From: Malachius bipustulatus
Lineage: Eukaryota > Arthropoda > Insecta > Coleoptera > Melyridae
Assembly (NCBI GenBank): GCA_910589415.1
Contig: OU342633.1
Coordinates: 10,144,858-10,208,857 of the forward strand
DNA: 64,000 bases
Direction: 5' to 3'
Of this stretch, positions 41,408-52,105 are shown piece after piece; position 1 is the first letter of the stretch, and the number at the start of each line of letters is the position of its first letter. The position numbers and the translations under genes were made by a program. Under the pieces are notes generated by a model. The model saw only the letters and a list, made by a program, of their open reading frames with translations. It had not been told where the DNA came from and made no database searches.

Positions 41408-44400
41408 CTGAAATGAATACTATACGTTAATTCTTGAAATACAGTTAGTTAGAACTAATAGTCTACCTTGTTGTTCAGATAATTCCTCTGGTTCAATTTT
41501 GAATTGTTCTTCTATTTCTAGAGACATCGTCAATTCTTCAAGCTTTTGTGTCGACTCGGCAGGGATCTCTTCTTTGATTTCACTTTGAGGTTCAGCTACA
41601 TCAAGCTTTGCAGTGGGTGGGCCAGTGGAAACTGATAATTCCTTCTCGACTTTATTTTCAGAAGATGGCGTTGATCCTAACTTTTCTTCCGAAATGTCTC
41701 GTTCAAATAAATCTTCAACTTTTTGGGCTCCTATTGCAGAGTAAGAATCTTCTGACGATTCTTCTTGAATGTACTCTTGCACTTTTTGCTTTGAAATATC
41801 TGAAATATGAATACTAAACGTTATTTCATGAATAAAGTTAGTTAGAACTAATAGTCTATACCTTGTTGCTCAGATAATTTCTCTGGTTCAGCAACATCAA
41901 GCTTCGCAGTGGGTGGGCCAGTGAAAACTGATAATTCCTTCTCGACTGTATTTTCAGAAGACGGTGTTGATCCTAATTTTTCTTCTGAAATGTCTCGTTC
42001 AGATAAATCTTCAACTTTTTGGGCTCCTATTGCAGAGTAGGAATCTTCTGACGGTTCTTCTTGAATGTGCTCTTGCACTTCTTGCTTTGAAATATCTGAA
42101 ATATGAATACTAAACGTTATTATTTCATGAATAAAGTTAGTTAGAACTAATAGTCTACCTTGTTGCTCAGAAAATTCCTCAGGTTCAGCAACATCAAGCT
42201 TCGCAGTAGATGGGCCAGAGGATACTGAAAAATATTCCTCGACTTTCGTTTCAGCAACTAAAGCTATTTTAGGATGGTCGTTTTCTTTAGCTTTGGTTAT
42301 GTCAACAGTAACAATGCTTTGTTCCTCTTCAAGTATTTTATCCAAACTAGGTGTTTTTACTACTGCCAGGGCCTCTTCTACATCTTTATTTGCTTGAGAT
42401 AGTGTTCTTATAACATCCTTGTTTACGTCTTCAAGGGCTTGCATTACTTCCTTATTCGTTTTGTCCATGACATCGCTAATGTATTCTTTAAATTCACTGA
42501 CTGATTTTAGTTTATCTTCTTTAGATGGAGGCTTTTCTGAAATTAAAACTGAGCTTGCCATCGTGACAGTGAAATCTTGTCTAATTTCATTTGTACTGTG
42601 AGTTGATGCAGTTGCCGATAAAGCCAACGAAACTGGAATGTCTTGTTGGATTTCAAAGTCTTCTCGCATGGGTGGTGGAATATCTTCACCGATTTCAATC
42701 TGTTCTAATTGAACTTCATACTCAATTAATGTAATACCTGGTGGAGGAATATCTTCTAAAATTTCTATAGGTTCATCTGCTTCTGGGGGTGGAATATCTT
42801 CCTTAATTTCTATCTTTTCTGGCACAGATAGGATAGTTTTTTCAGGTTGGGCAATAGAGTCATCAGGTAATGAAATATCTTTAGCTTCTGACACTGCAGG
42901 TTCAACGTCAACAGCTCCAGCAATGAATTTATCAGCAGATTCAACAGATTCAGGATATTCTGTAGAACTAATATCTGTTCTTTCAATTTCTTCAGGTTCA
43001 ACTTTGACTTCACTAATATTGTTTTCAGTAGACTGTAAAGTTTCTAGAGGTTGGATAGCTGCTTCAGACTCTACTCGAGGTGAGATATCTTCCCTAGATC
43101 CTGTTGTTTCTTTTTCAACGTCTGTATATTCAATTTCTAATTCTTCAGATACCTTAGGTACTGCTTCTTCTATGATAGGTTCTGCAACATCTTCTTGGCG
43201 GAGATCAGAGGCTTTCTCCGGAATTGGAATAATATTTTCCGATTCTACTTTTAGTGACTGAGATTTTGCAGTTTCTTCTACAGGAGATTTTTTATACGAT
43301 GCATCTCCTTCAAAAAAGTTATCAGCAGCTTGAGAAGGCTCTTCTAGAAATTCAGATGGTACAAGAGGTTCATCGAATGTTTTTTCAGCTTCGGGGAATG
43401 TTTTAAAAGATTCGAAATTTTTATCTTCGTATTCATGTTCAGTGTGAGGTAATTCTTCAAATTGTTCAGTATATTCAAGGGGTGCTATAATGCTGGAGGA
43501 TGTAACGATATGTTCAGCAGACGCGATAGCTTCTTCAGCCTCTGCAATAATTTCAGCATTGGATCCATCGGTTTGTAATACAGCTTCATAAACATCGCTT
43601 TTTTGATCTTCATCTATTGAATAGTGTTCCAAACCCTTGGCAATCCCGAGTTCGTCTTCCTCGGTTGTCAATCCATCCTCAGTTGTAAGGGCATCATCAA
43701 ACGTTACTTCATCAAGGGATGTTTGAGCTGTAACTAACTGATCGCTTTTCAATTCCTCTTGGCTGGACACAGGTAAGGAGGCTGAAACATCTTCATTTAG
43801 ATCAGGTTGTCCAGACTCAATAATACCATCAGTTACCTTCAAAGACTCCTCTTGTTGTCCACCTTCTGTGTAAACAGCAACACTTTCGTTCATGTTTACA
43901 GTTCTACTCTCACTTTTGCTTCTATTTTCATATTTGAGACTTACTTCTGAAGGTTTCGCCTTGCCGGCTATGGAAGATGTTTTTACTGTTACTTCACTAA
44001 TATCAAGATTGCCTGCTAAATTTGAAGGTAACTCAGGTAAGGGATGGGTTTGAGACTTGGGAGTGTGATCTTCATAATTTACCAATTCAGTTACCACTTC
44101 TATTTTACCGGATTCTGTATAAGTAAGTGTTGTTTCTATAACACCAGTCGGACCTTCGGTCACTACTTCCAGTGTTCCTGATCCAGTAATTGTTGTAATC
44201 ACATGTACCCCATCTGGTGGTTTATCGATTATATCAACTTTGGTTTCTACATCAAACGGAAACTCTTTCAAAGACACGTCCTTCCCTAGATGTTTTATAG
44301 ATGTACTTGATTTAATTTTTTTTGTATCTTCAGAAATAAATTCATGAGAAATTTCATATCCTTTAGGGAAATCAACGCTTGTTTTGCTGATTTCTTTGGT

Positions 44401-46038
44401 CGATTGTGTTTGCCGACTAGACTTACTAGACGACTTTGTTGTCGCAGATACTTGAAGTGAAGTATCGGATTGTATAACGGAACCCTTTGACTGAGATTTT
44501 GAAGACTGCCTACTCTTTGAAGATGTTTTAGGAGATACAGTTGATGCAGATTCCGTGAGGTTTTTACTAATTTTTGAAGACGTTTTAGAAGACAAAACTG
44601 CTTCAGAGTCTTTAGTAATCTTACTTTTTGACGAGCTTCTAGCGGTTATTGTCGCTGCAGAATCTTCAATAGATAATTTTGAGGATGTTTTAGAAGATAT
44701 TTTACCGCTATCTCCACTAGACACTTTTAACGATTTTTTGCTTGCAGTTTTACCAGATCTGCTCGAAACATCATCGGAAGACTTAACTATATCTGCTCCA
44801 GAATCAATATTCTCCCCCGAAAACGTTACCGATAGTTTGCTGCTGACTTTTATGGCCGTTCCAATTTGAATCGGTACATTGTTTTCAGTTTGACAACCGC
44901 ATTGTCTTACAGATTCTACTGAAATACCTCTTTGCTCAACAGCAGCTCCTGTATTTACATCGCAGTTCACTTTCTCTGGAATGTCACACTGACAACCGGA
45001 GTCATCAGGAATACTAGACTGGCATAAGCAGTCTTTTTTCCCTGGTTTCATACCTACTTTACCATGTACCATATCTACTATGCCTTTGAGACCTTGAGCT
45101 GTGTCTACCAAATCTGGTTGAACTTTAGTGCATTTCTTACAAGGGACGATGTTTTTTAGTGCTTGACTTAACTTTCTGGCAATCATATGCAAATCCTCGT
45201 CATTATCCTCTCCTTCTCCTTCACCTGCACCCGTCTGTGGTAATTTCGATTGTTTTCTTTCTAGGGAACTTTTTATTCGATTTATTGTTTCTGCTTCTTG
45301 AATTTTCTGTTGGACAAGCTCATCCTCCATGGCGGAGTATTTGCAATCAAGTTCACAAAGCTGTCGTTTTAATTTTTGATTTGTTGAAGATAAATCTAAC
45401 ATATCAGCACAAGCGCTTTCTAGCTGCGTTTTCATTGAGTTCATTTCCCTAAGAAAGCATTCTTGAGAATTTTTCATAGATAAATATGCTAAACGAAGTT
45501 GTTCTTCGAGTTTATCGCATTTTATTTTTTCTCTTTGTAGTTGATGGTGCATAGGACCTTCTAGCTTCTCCAGCGTCTGTTTGAATTCAAGTTTTAGGTC
45601 ATCCAAATCATACCTCAGCTGGCAGTTTTCTTGCTTTAGGTATTTGTTTATCTGCTCCAGCTCTTTTTTTAATTCATTTTCAACTTCGCTGCTTAAACCA
45701 TTCTTCTGAGTCGCTGTTTGCTCGAACTCTTGTAATATCTGTCGATAAGTTTTCTCTCGTTGTTCCAGCTGGTTTATCTCTTTTTGCATTTCTTTTTCTC
45801 TCGAACAAAGCTCCGTCACTTTTTTCATGTAATCAATTTCTTCAGGTTTCAAACATTGAGTACTTGGGTAAGATGATATATCACATTTATTATTAATAAC
45901 ATTTATATTTGCATCACAGTCACATAATGATTCGATACCTTTCAGTTTATCTTGCAAATTTCGTTCTTTGTATTCCAGTTCAATATTTTGCTTTATGCAT
46001 TTTTGTTTAAGAGATGTCCAAATATTCGATTGATCCAT
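38226..46038 (-). CDS. Large unrecognised coiled-coil, Cys-repeat and FN3-like protein (4 exons, 2542 aa)
   Basis: I do not recognise this gene. The coding join is 46038-42159, 42095-41862, 41799-41467 and 41407-38226. The three introns of 63, 62 and 59 bp are GT-AG and all phase 1, giving 2542 aa. The start is the ATG reading MDQSNIW; an upstream in-frame GTG is not needed. Layout: residues about 70-265, heptad-rich coiled coil; 265-450, a few Cys (CQC, CKKC); 430-600, a Ser/Lys-rich stretch with many SSKTSSK runs; 700-1290, very acidic with ED-I-P-P-P repeats; 1294-1520, a triplicated acidic block; 1520-1670, basic and Ser-rich; 1670-2000 and 2210-2360, repeats like H-x3-C-x-C-x2-C-x-C-x2-C; about 2450-2540, one FN3-like domain ending in a Lys run. 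There is no signal peptide or membrane segment. The Cys repeats could bind zinc (inference). An AATAAA on the minus strand overlaps the stop codon. Confidence 0.85.
41467..41799 (-). CDS. Cys-repeat gene, exon 3 (second duplicated exon, longer)
   Basis: The exon is 333 bp, phase 1-1. Its first 70 or so codons are nearly identical to exon 2 (DISKQKVQEYIQEE through AKLDVAEP). A 34-codon acidic segment then appears (SEIKEEIPAESTQKLEEL and onwards) before the shared LSEQQ end. The segment is either an insertion in this copy or a deletion in exon 2. Confidence 0.8.
41862..42095 (-). CDS. Cys-repeat gene, exon 2 (first duplicated exon)
   Basis: The exon is 234 bp, a multiple of three, phase 1-1. 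It starts DISKQEVQEHIQEE and runs through SYSAIGAQKVEDL, ERDISEEKLGSTPSSEN and AKLDVAEPEKLSEQQ. Both flanking introns (62-63 bp) have nearly the same sequence, so exon and intron were copied as a unit. Removing or adding one copy would keep the frame. Confidence 0.8.
42159..46038 (-). CDS. Cys-repeat gene, exon 1 (coiled coil and acidic region)
   Basis: This exon encodes residues 1-1293 and 1 nt of the next codon. It begins with a long amphipathic coiled coil rich in E/K/Q/L with short Cys motifs before and after it (CDCD near residue 40, CKKC near 300, CQCD near 350). Five ED/QD-I-P-(P-P) motifs lie near residues 1085-1165. It ends in the block AKLDVAEPEEFSEQQ, which is repeated at the end of exon 2 and, in extended form, exon 3. 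The donor GTAGAC is at 42158-42153. Confidence 0.85.
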
Positions 46039-46044
46039 GGTCAC

Positions 46045-47340
46045 TGAATTAATTACAACTCGTTAAAGCCAATAAATAGTATGACGATTACATGAGAACT
46101 GAAATTTTACCAGAGAATTTTCACAAACTACCTACGCCGGACACTTTGAATTTTTAGAAGCATGATTTGTCAAAATGTCAGATATGTACATGGAACGTAA
46201 AAATTTGCTAGGCTCTCTTTATTAATATTAATTTGGTGTTATTATTTTTCTCTATAATGAACCTACTTTCTAATAAAAAAATGACCAAGTGGATGTTTTA
46301 CACGATTTAAGTTTTCGAAAATCGAGGATTGGTTTTTAAAAAAGCGGGAGCAAAACCACAATAAGTTATTATTGATTCAAGCGAGAATATTTTTTCTAGA
46401 CTGACTTTATGTTTTACATTTACCAAGAAAACTTACGCCTTTTTCCACTTTTTAGCGAAAATTGAAAAAAATCTCTACACATCATTCAAAAAAAATTACG
46501 TGTAGACCCGGTAGGGAACCTGCTTTACCGACACTAACGCTTACTAGGCTGTAGCGCATTCACTCGTTGACGTTTACTTAACACGGTTATGTTTGAACAG
46601 CTGAATGTCATATTTTTGGCACATTTGGTCACAGGCGTAGAGGTATCAAGTGGAAAAAGCAAACTTTGAAAAATGAAACAAATTATTAAGACGAAGTGAA
46701 ATCGAGGAATCCTCTTTCAGTAGGTAATAAAAACATATTACAGGTATATACCAGTTATGCTTGCACCTGCTAGTCAGAAATAAAAATTCGTACACTAATA
46801 TAATAACAGAGGGTGATCAGAAACTCGCGCACTCCGAATACGGGGTGTTATATACGGCCCAATAAAATTAAGGATAACTTATAATCTACAAAAAAAATCT
46901 AATGGTTAGTTTTCGAGTTACACAGAGTTTCCCTCGTCCAAGTTTGAAGCTAATTATTTTAATTACCACGATAAAAGTAAGTGAATAATTCAGTCTACTC
47001 TTTACGTATTCTTTACATTCTTTACGTCAAACGTAGAGGATGAAATCTTTACGCGTAAAGGCACATCACTGAACGAAAGTACAAGCTATTATTGCAGCTG
47101 ATTATCCTGCAAGAGTTAGATTTGGTGTGAGTGGCTTCTTCAGAGGCATGCGTGGATGATGCAGTTTTTATAAAAAAACATTTTATGGACTGACGAATCT
47201 CATTTTACTATACACACAATAATCATTTCTGGGCCTCTGAAAACCCTCATGTGATGCAAATACGGGGACACCAACAACGCTTTAGTGTAAACATTAATAA
47301 TTAATACTCATTCAATCAATAAAAAATGAGGCACACATTT
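46045..47340. other. Intergenic sequence upstream of the Cys-repeat gene
   Basis: It contains the promoter side of the gene that starts at 46038, one arm of the mini-MITE (46512-46546) and a partial TTTACG-family repeat (46989-47076, ending GGCACATCACT). Nothing coding was recognised. Confidence 0.5.
46512..46546. mobile_element. Single arm of the mini-MITE
   Basis: TAGGGAACCTGCTTTACCGA and onwards, ending CGCTTACTA, matches one half of 37412-37482 but the second half is missing. It lies about 475 bp upstream of the Cys-repeat gene start codon. Confidence 0.6.
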
Positions 47341-47344
47341 ATTA

Positions 47345-48035
47345 TTAATTAGTAATATAATTAGATGCATAAACTATTATTAACTGCATAAGCAATAATA
47401 CGCATAAATTTGCATTGTTTGACGTTTTTTACGTTATTTACATTATTGTTTACATTCTTTATCTTCAAAAAAGTCCATGTAAGAATGAATTGCTTACCCG
47501 TAAACAATCGCGTAAAGATAAGAGGTAAACAATACGGCACATCACTATTCACTGGCTGACACTGATGACCAGCGCTACCGTGCCAAGAGAATAAATTTAT
47601 GCATGTATTTGTATAATTATATCAATAGGTAACATATGTAATTTATGTAATAACATAAAATATGTAATTTATAAATGTATAAGCGTAAGCGGAGCTACCT
47701 AGCTACCAGCTACCAGCGGAGCTGTGTGGACTTGTCACACAGCTGTCAAGTTGGTATCCTGTGCAATCTTTAAACAGTAATTTTGATATTGTCAGATGGT
47801 AGCCTGTTTTCTTGACCTTGGAAAAAAATGTACATTGTCACCAGTGATGTACCGTATTCCTTACCTTTATTCTTTACGCGATTGTTTACGGGTAAACAAT
47901 TTATTCTTTACAAGGACTTTTTTGAAGGTAAAGAATGTAAACAATGTAAATAACGTAAAAAACGTAAACAATGCAAATTTATGCTTATTATTGCTTATGC
48001 AGTTAATAATATAGTTTATGTATCTAATTACCTAT
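47345..48035. repeat. Foldback pair of TTTACG-family elements
   Basis: 47361-47548 is the reverse complement of 47842-48032 (shared ATTTACATTATTGTTTAC, TTTACGCGATTGTTTACGGG and complements), separated by 290 bp of unrelated sequence. The inner ends are GGCACATCACT and AGTGATGTACC. Each arm is probably one element, inserted head to head. Confidence 0.65.
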
Positions 48036-48049
48036 TGCTAATTAATAAT

Positions 48050-48440
48050 AAATAATTGTTTAATGTTCTTTTTCGTCTTGGGTTTTAGGTTCTCGATAAT
48101 AATTAAAGCATTATTTTTCAAAAATATTTTTATAAAAATGTTTTTTTTTATAAATTTTAAAAATGTTTAAAAATAAAAATCAATTTATTTTTTCGAAAAT
48201 TAAAATTAAAAAAAAAAAACACCATTTACGACCTTTTATGATAATTATTATTTATTATCATTTTGTAAAGTATTTTTAAGTTTTTAGATATTTTTTACAA
48301 TTTATGAGTGAACAAGGGACCAATCGGTCCCGAAACGTTTCATTTTTATAAAAATAATTTGAAAAATAATACTTTAATTATCAAGAATATAAAACCCAAA
48401 ACGAAGAAGAATAACATTTAACAATTACGAAGCAAATCAA
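48050..48440. repeat. Foldback repeat with GGGACC...GGTCCC hairpin
   Basis: The arms at about 48050-48140 and 48330-48440 are inverted copies (TTTTATAAAAATG, CAAAACGAAGA and complements). Beside the right arm is GGGACCAATCGGTCCCGAAACG, a short perfect stem followed by GAAACG, reminiscent of terminal repeats of Penelope-like elements, but no RT is attached. Confidence 0.45.
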
Positions 48441-48499
48441 ATAATAAATAATGTATACCTTATTTTTTATTGATTGAATGAGTACCTATCATTATTATT

Positions 48500-49315
48500 A
48501 TTTATTATTTATTTAGCCAGGAAAAGTGAATGCACAGACCTTGGAATTCGACTGCAGGCAGACTTGAGATATGATCAGCATTATGAGAACATTGTTAATA
48601 AGGCTTATAAACTTATGGGCTTCATAATTAGAAACACCAAATATTTTAGAAATTTAAAATCCATAATTAATTTATATAATAGTTTGGTTAGGCCTCATCT
48701 AGAATATGCCTCTGTTATATGGTCACCAGGTACAGAAACTCACATTAACATGATTGAAAAGGTCCAAAAAAGATTTTTGAGATATCTGTACTTGAGAAAG
48801 CACAATGCATATCCCTATAGGATCGCATATAGTAGTATGTTGGTTGAGTTTGGTGTTACTAGGCTGAGTGCAAGACGTTCCTTAAACAGTGTGTTGTTTG
48901 TTTATTGTATTGTCAACAACCGAAAGTACAAGAAATGTTACTTTATTAATAAAATAAAGTTCTTAGTTCCTAAAGTTAATTTAAGAATAACGAATCCTTT
49001 GCAATTCCGTTGTTTAAAATCAAGCTGTTCTCCTATTGATAGAATGCTACAAGAGTGTAATGTAGTGATTCAAAAGTGTGATATAGATTTATTTGAGGAC
49101 AGTATTAAAGATATTAAGAAAGCATTGCACTCATTAGATTGTAGTGGTGTTTAGATTAAGTAGTTTAGGTTAATGTGATATCTGCTTTTTTTTCTGTTAT
49201 CCTATTGTATAGCTTTAAATTTGTTTTCTGTTGTTAGTTAGTAGGTTGTATTTATGTTTTCTCACCCAGTAAGCACTCCTGCCTGTAGTTACTGTTTATA
49301 TAGTGTTGGCACGAG

Positions 49316-49358
<43 letters not shown>

Positions 49359-49362
49359 ATTA
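48500..49362 (+). pseudogene. 3' end of a Jockey-like LINE with (AAAT)n tail
   Basis: The open frame to 49154 reads TDLGIRLQADLRYDQHYENI, the LMGFIIRNTKYF block, LYNSLVRPHLEYASVIWSP and VQKRFLRYLYL, the thumb and C-terminal region of Jockey-group RTs. The 3' UTR ends in about eleven AAAT units (49316-49362). The 5' part of the element is absent. Confidence 0.85.
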
Positions 49363-50554
49363 TTCGTAATCCTACATTTTTAGGTTATTTATTTTGAATT
49401 TTATTTTATTGTGATTATCTGGACTGGAATTAATGTTAAATAAAGTTGAGTAAGGAAGTAAAAAAAGGCAGGTTTTCTTGGTTTATTTATTCACCCCAGT
49501 TACACTATTTATTTTGTATTTGTTATATTTTCACACAATAATGCACATGACCGTTTTTTTGATGGGTCAAATAAATGTTAACTGATTTAATTAACATGCA
49601 GTGTGTGAATTGAAATTACTGTGCCAAATTTCAACGGTACATCTCATTGTAAGCATAGCTGACGATATAAGCTGTGGTATTATAAAGTTTATTTGCTAAC
49701 TAAATCGACTCATTTACGATTTCAGTTAATTTGTCTCATGGTTCAGCTTCCCCTCTTAGATCCCATGCATTTAGAAAGGCTTGCATGTGAACCAGTAGAG
49801 TTATGTAGCATTAATAAGACCATTTTTAAGTTCCTAGACGAATTTTTTCACCCATCAATAAGCAGCTCTACATGTTGAGGGATACAGATTTTAATTTTGG
49901 TAAACTGGAGCTCAGAATATTCCTGAGTTTTGACTTCTGCCGACAATCGTAATCTATTGTGAGTGGTGCGGTAGTAGGATTTCATGAACATTACACGAAT
50001 AATAAAATAACAAACAATGACAATTTGTTATCAAAACAACATAGAACATAACCTTGATTTTCAATTGTCTTCGTTCTTTACCTATTCTTTACATTCTTAA
50101 CGCATTGTTTTCATTGTTTACGTCAAACGTAGATAATGAATTGTTTATGCGCGAAGGCACATCACTATACATAACCAAAGAAAAAGTAAAAAATGACGCC
50201 GCAGACGACGAAAGTTTTTAAAATCTCGCACAATTTAAGAAAAACTAGTACAATTTTGAATTAAAAAGTTCAAATTTACCAAATTACTTTTTATAATTTT
50301 CATGTCGTATTATCTTGACAATTCCACTCATACGTTATAACACCCATTTGATCTCTCAAATATCGCTGTTTTCTATCGGATATTTTGTATCGAGGAAGGA
50401 AGAGAGAATGCAATAGTGGATAAATTTATCGACAAAAATGCTTGTTCATATGTTGCTATGGCAATGGCTTGATTCCGTGGCACTCTATTACTAAAATCAC
50501 AATTGTTAATTTTATTATTTGGAAATATTTTATATGGAAGAAAGAATGTTTCCT
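49363..50554. other. Intergenic sequence, one TTTACG-family fragment
   Basis: A fragment at 50065-50165 (TTCTTTACCTATTCTTTACA to GGCACATCACT) is a partial family copy. Nothing else was recognised. Confidence 0.45.
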
Positions 50555-50636
50555 TGCCCTACCTGGGTTCGAACCAGGGCGCCTTCGAACGACAGTCAAC
50601 CGAGTTTATCCACTTGGACACACAGGCGTGTTATAA
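50555..50636 (-). repeat. tRNA-like SINE head
   Basis: On the minus strand: GTGTCCAAGTGG (A-box-like) and a perfect T arm CCTGG-TTCGAAC-CCAGG. The acceptor arm does not pair and the anticodon arm is poor, so this is a SINE head or tRNA pseudogene and not a working tRNA. Confidence 0.55.
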
Positions 50637-51829
50637 ACGAATGCCAGAAGTTCTGATATAGCTACCTACCGTTTGCCATGTAATTTTTATTAGAAATATA
50701 ATATCAATATAAAATACAAAAATTGTGTTTTTAACTTTTTAACAATAATATTTGTCCTTTCAAAAGGAATTTTTGGTATTGTTATTAACTGATAAATAAC
50801 GTTTAGTACCATATATTATTTGATGGAATTATCTCAACAAAGACCAACTCGACGTTAGCAATTTACCGAAATATTTTTATATTCATATTTAACTCTATCT
50901 ACAGAAAAATCACTCGATCGCAAAGCGCTCTCGTGATTCAATAGCTGTCGTTAAATTTCCAAAATTTCCAATGCAAGTAAGTATTTGAGACCAACTGCAT
51001 AAAAATATCCGGCTAAATCTAAGCTCTCATGGTATTACCCCCGACCCGATTATTATGAGAGTAATTTGAGTGGTACTGTAGTAATGTGAAATTTAATAGA
51101 TTTTTTCTACTCCCAACTTTTAATATGCATATTAAATATGAATCACCAGTGCTTTAATGGGTCTCATTAAGATACAAATTTTCATTAAAGCACTGGTCAA
51201 GCTATCCAATGGCAGAGGAGCATTTGCAATCGAATCGGTTCCTTTTCGCTCACGATCGGGTCGGCAAGCCAACCGAAGTCACAGAGTTGTCATACTCACG
51301 ACATAAATTGCCTTGTGATATAAGTTCTGTATTTCTGAAAAAAAATTCTGAACGTTTATTTAATTTAGAACATAAGTAACATTCAAAGAAAATTTATCAA
51401 GATTTTATGTTACCTTAATTAATTTGATAGGTAGGTATATCGTGTAAAAGATAAGAAGATAAAGTATTATATCAATCGTAGCGCTCCGTGATATAGTATT
51501 CAAAGCGGCAACGCTGCGACCGTCGCGTGCGCAGCGACAATATCGTAATTAATGGCTGTTAATGTTATTAAAATTATTAATTGGAAAATCAAAGCGTAAA
51601 ATTCGGAATTCGAACTTGGCATAATAAAAATTACGCAGTAGTGAGTAGTGCCCTTTAAACTTGATACTAAAACATGTCTCAGCAGAATAATCTTAGCGAC
51701 GAAGAGAAAATTTGGTAATATGCGTAAACAAATAGCAACCTATCTACTCAATGATCCGCAATTGTACACGGGTCATTGTTAAAAAATATATAATTTTTTA
51801 ATCTTTTCTATGAAATAAAAAAGGGTCGT

Positions 51830-51976
51830 AGAAAAAATAGTGTATGGAACTCGCAGATAATGGCTATTAATACGCTCTTATGATGGTTAAGACACTCGCC
51901 TACGGCTCGTATCTTAACCATCATACTCGCGTATTAATAGCCTTCATTATAAGCTCGTTGCATAATATACTATTTT
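51830..51976. repeat. 147-bp hairpin element
   Basis: AATGGCTATTAATACGC and ATGATGGTTAAGA are mirrored as complements on the other side of a 10-bp loop (GCCTACGGC). Pairing runs outward to AAATAGT / ACTATTTT. It is probably a small foldback transposon. Confidence 0.6.
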
Positions 51977-52105
51977 AGTACATTTAGAACGTAAACTCAA
52001 CTATAATATAATATTATAATACAATAATTGTACTAATCCAGATTTAAATTGTACCAGATTTTAAGCATATACAAAAAGGCGCATTTTCGTATAATTTTTT
52101 TTAAA

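Noticed and set aside
42419..45452. Plus-strand ORFs over the Cys-repeat gene
   Set aside because: They are antisense shadows of a long, compositionally biased coding exon, with no family features.
48300..48345. Hammerhead ribozyme at the GGGACC/GGTCCC stem
   Set aside because: The GAAAC part is present but the CUGAUGA box is not (GTGAACA instead), so a functional core is unlikely.
50555..50636. Possible tRNA gene on the minus strand
   Set aside because: The T arm is perfect, but the acceptor stem does not pair and the anticodon arm is poor; more likely a SINE head or pseudogene.
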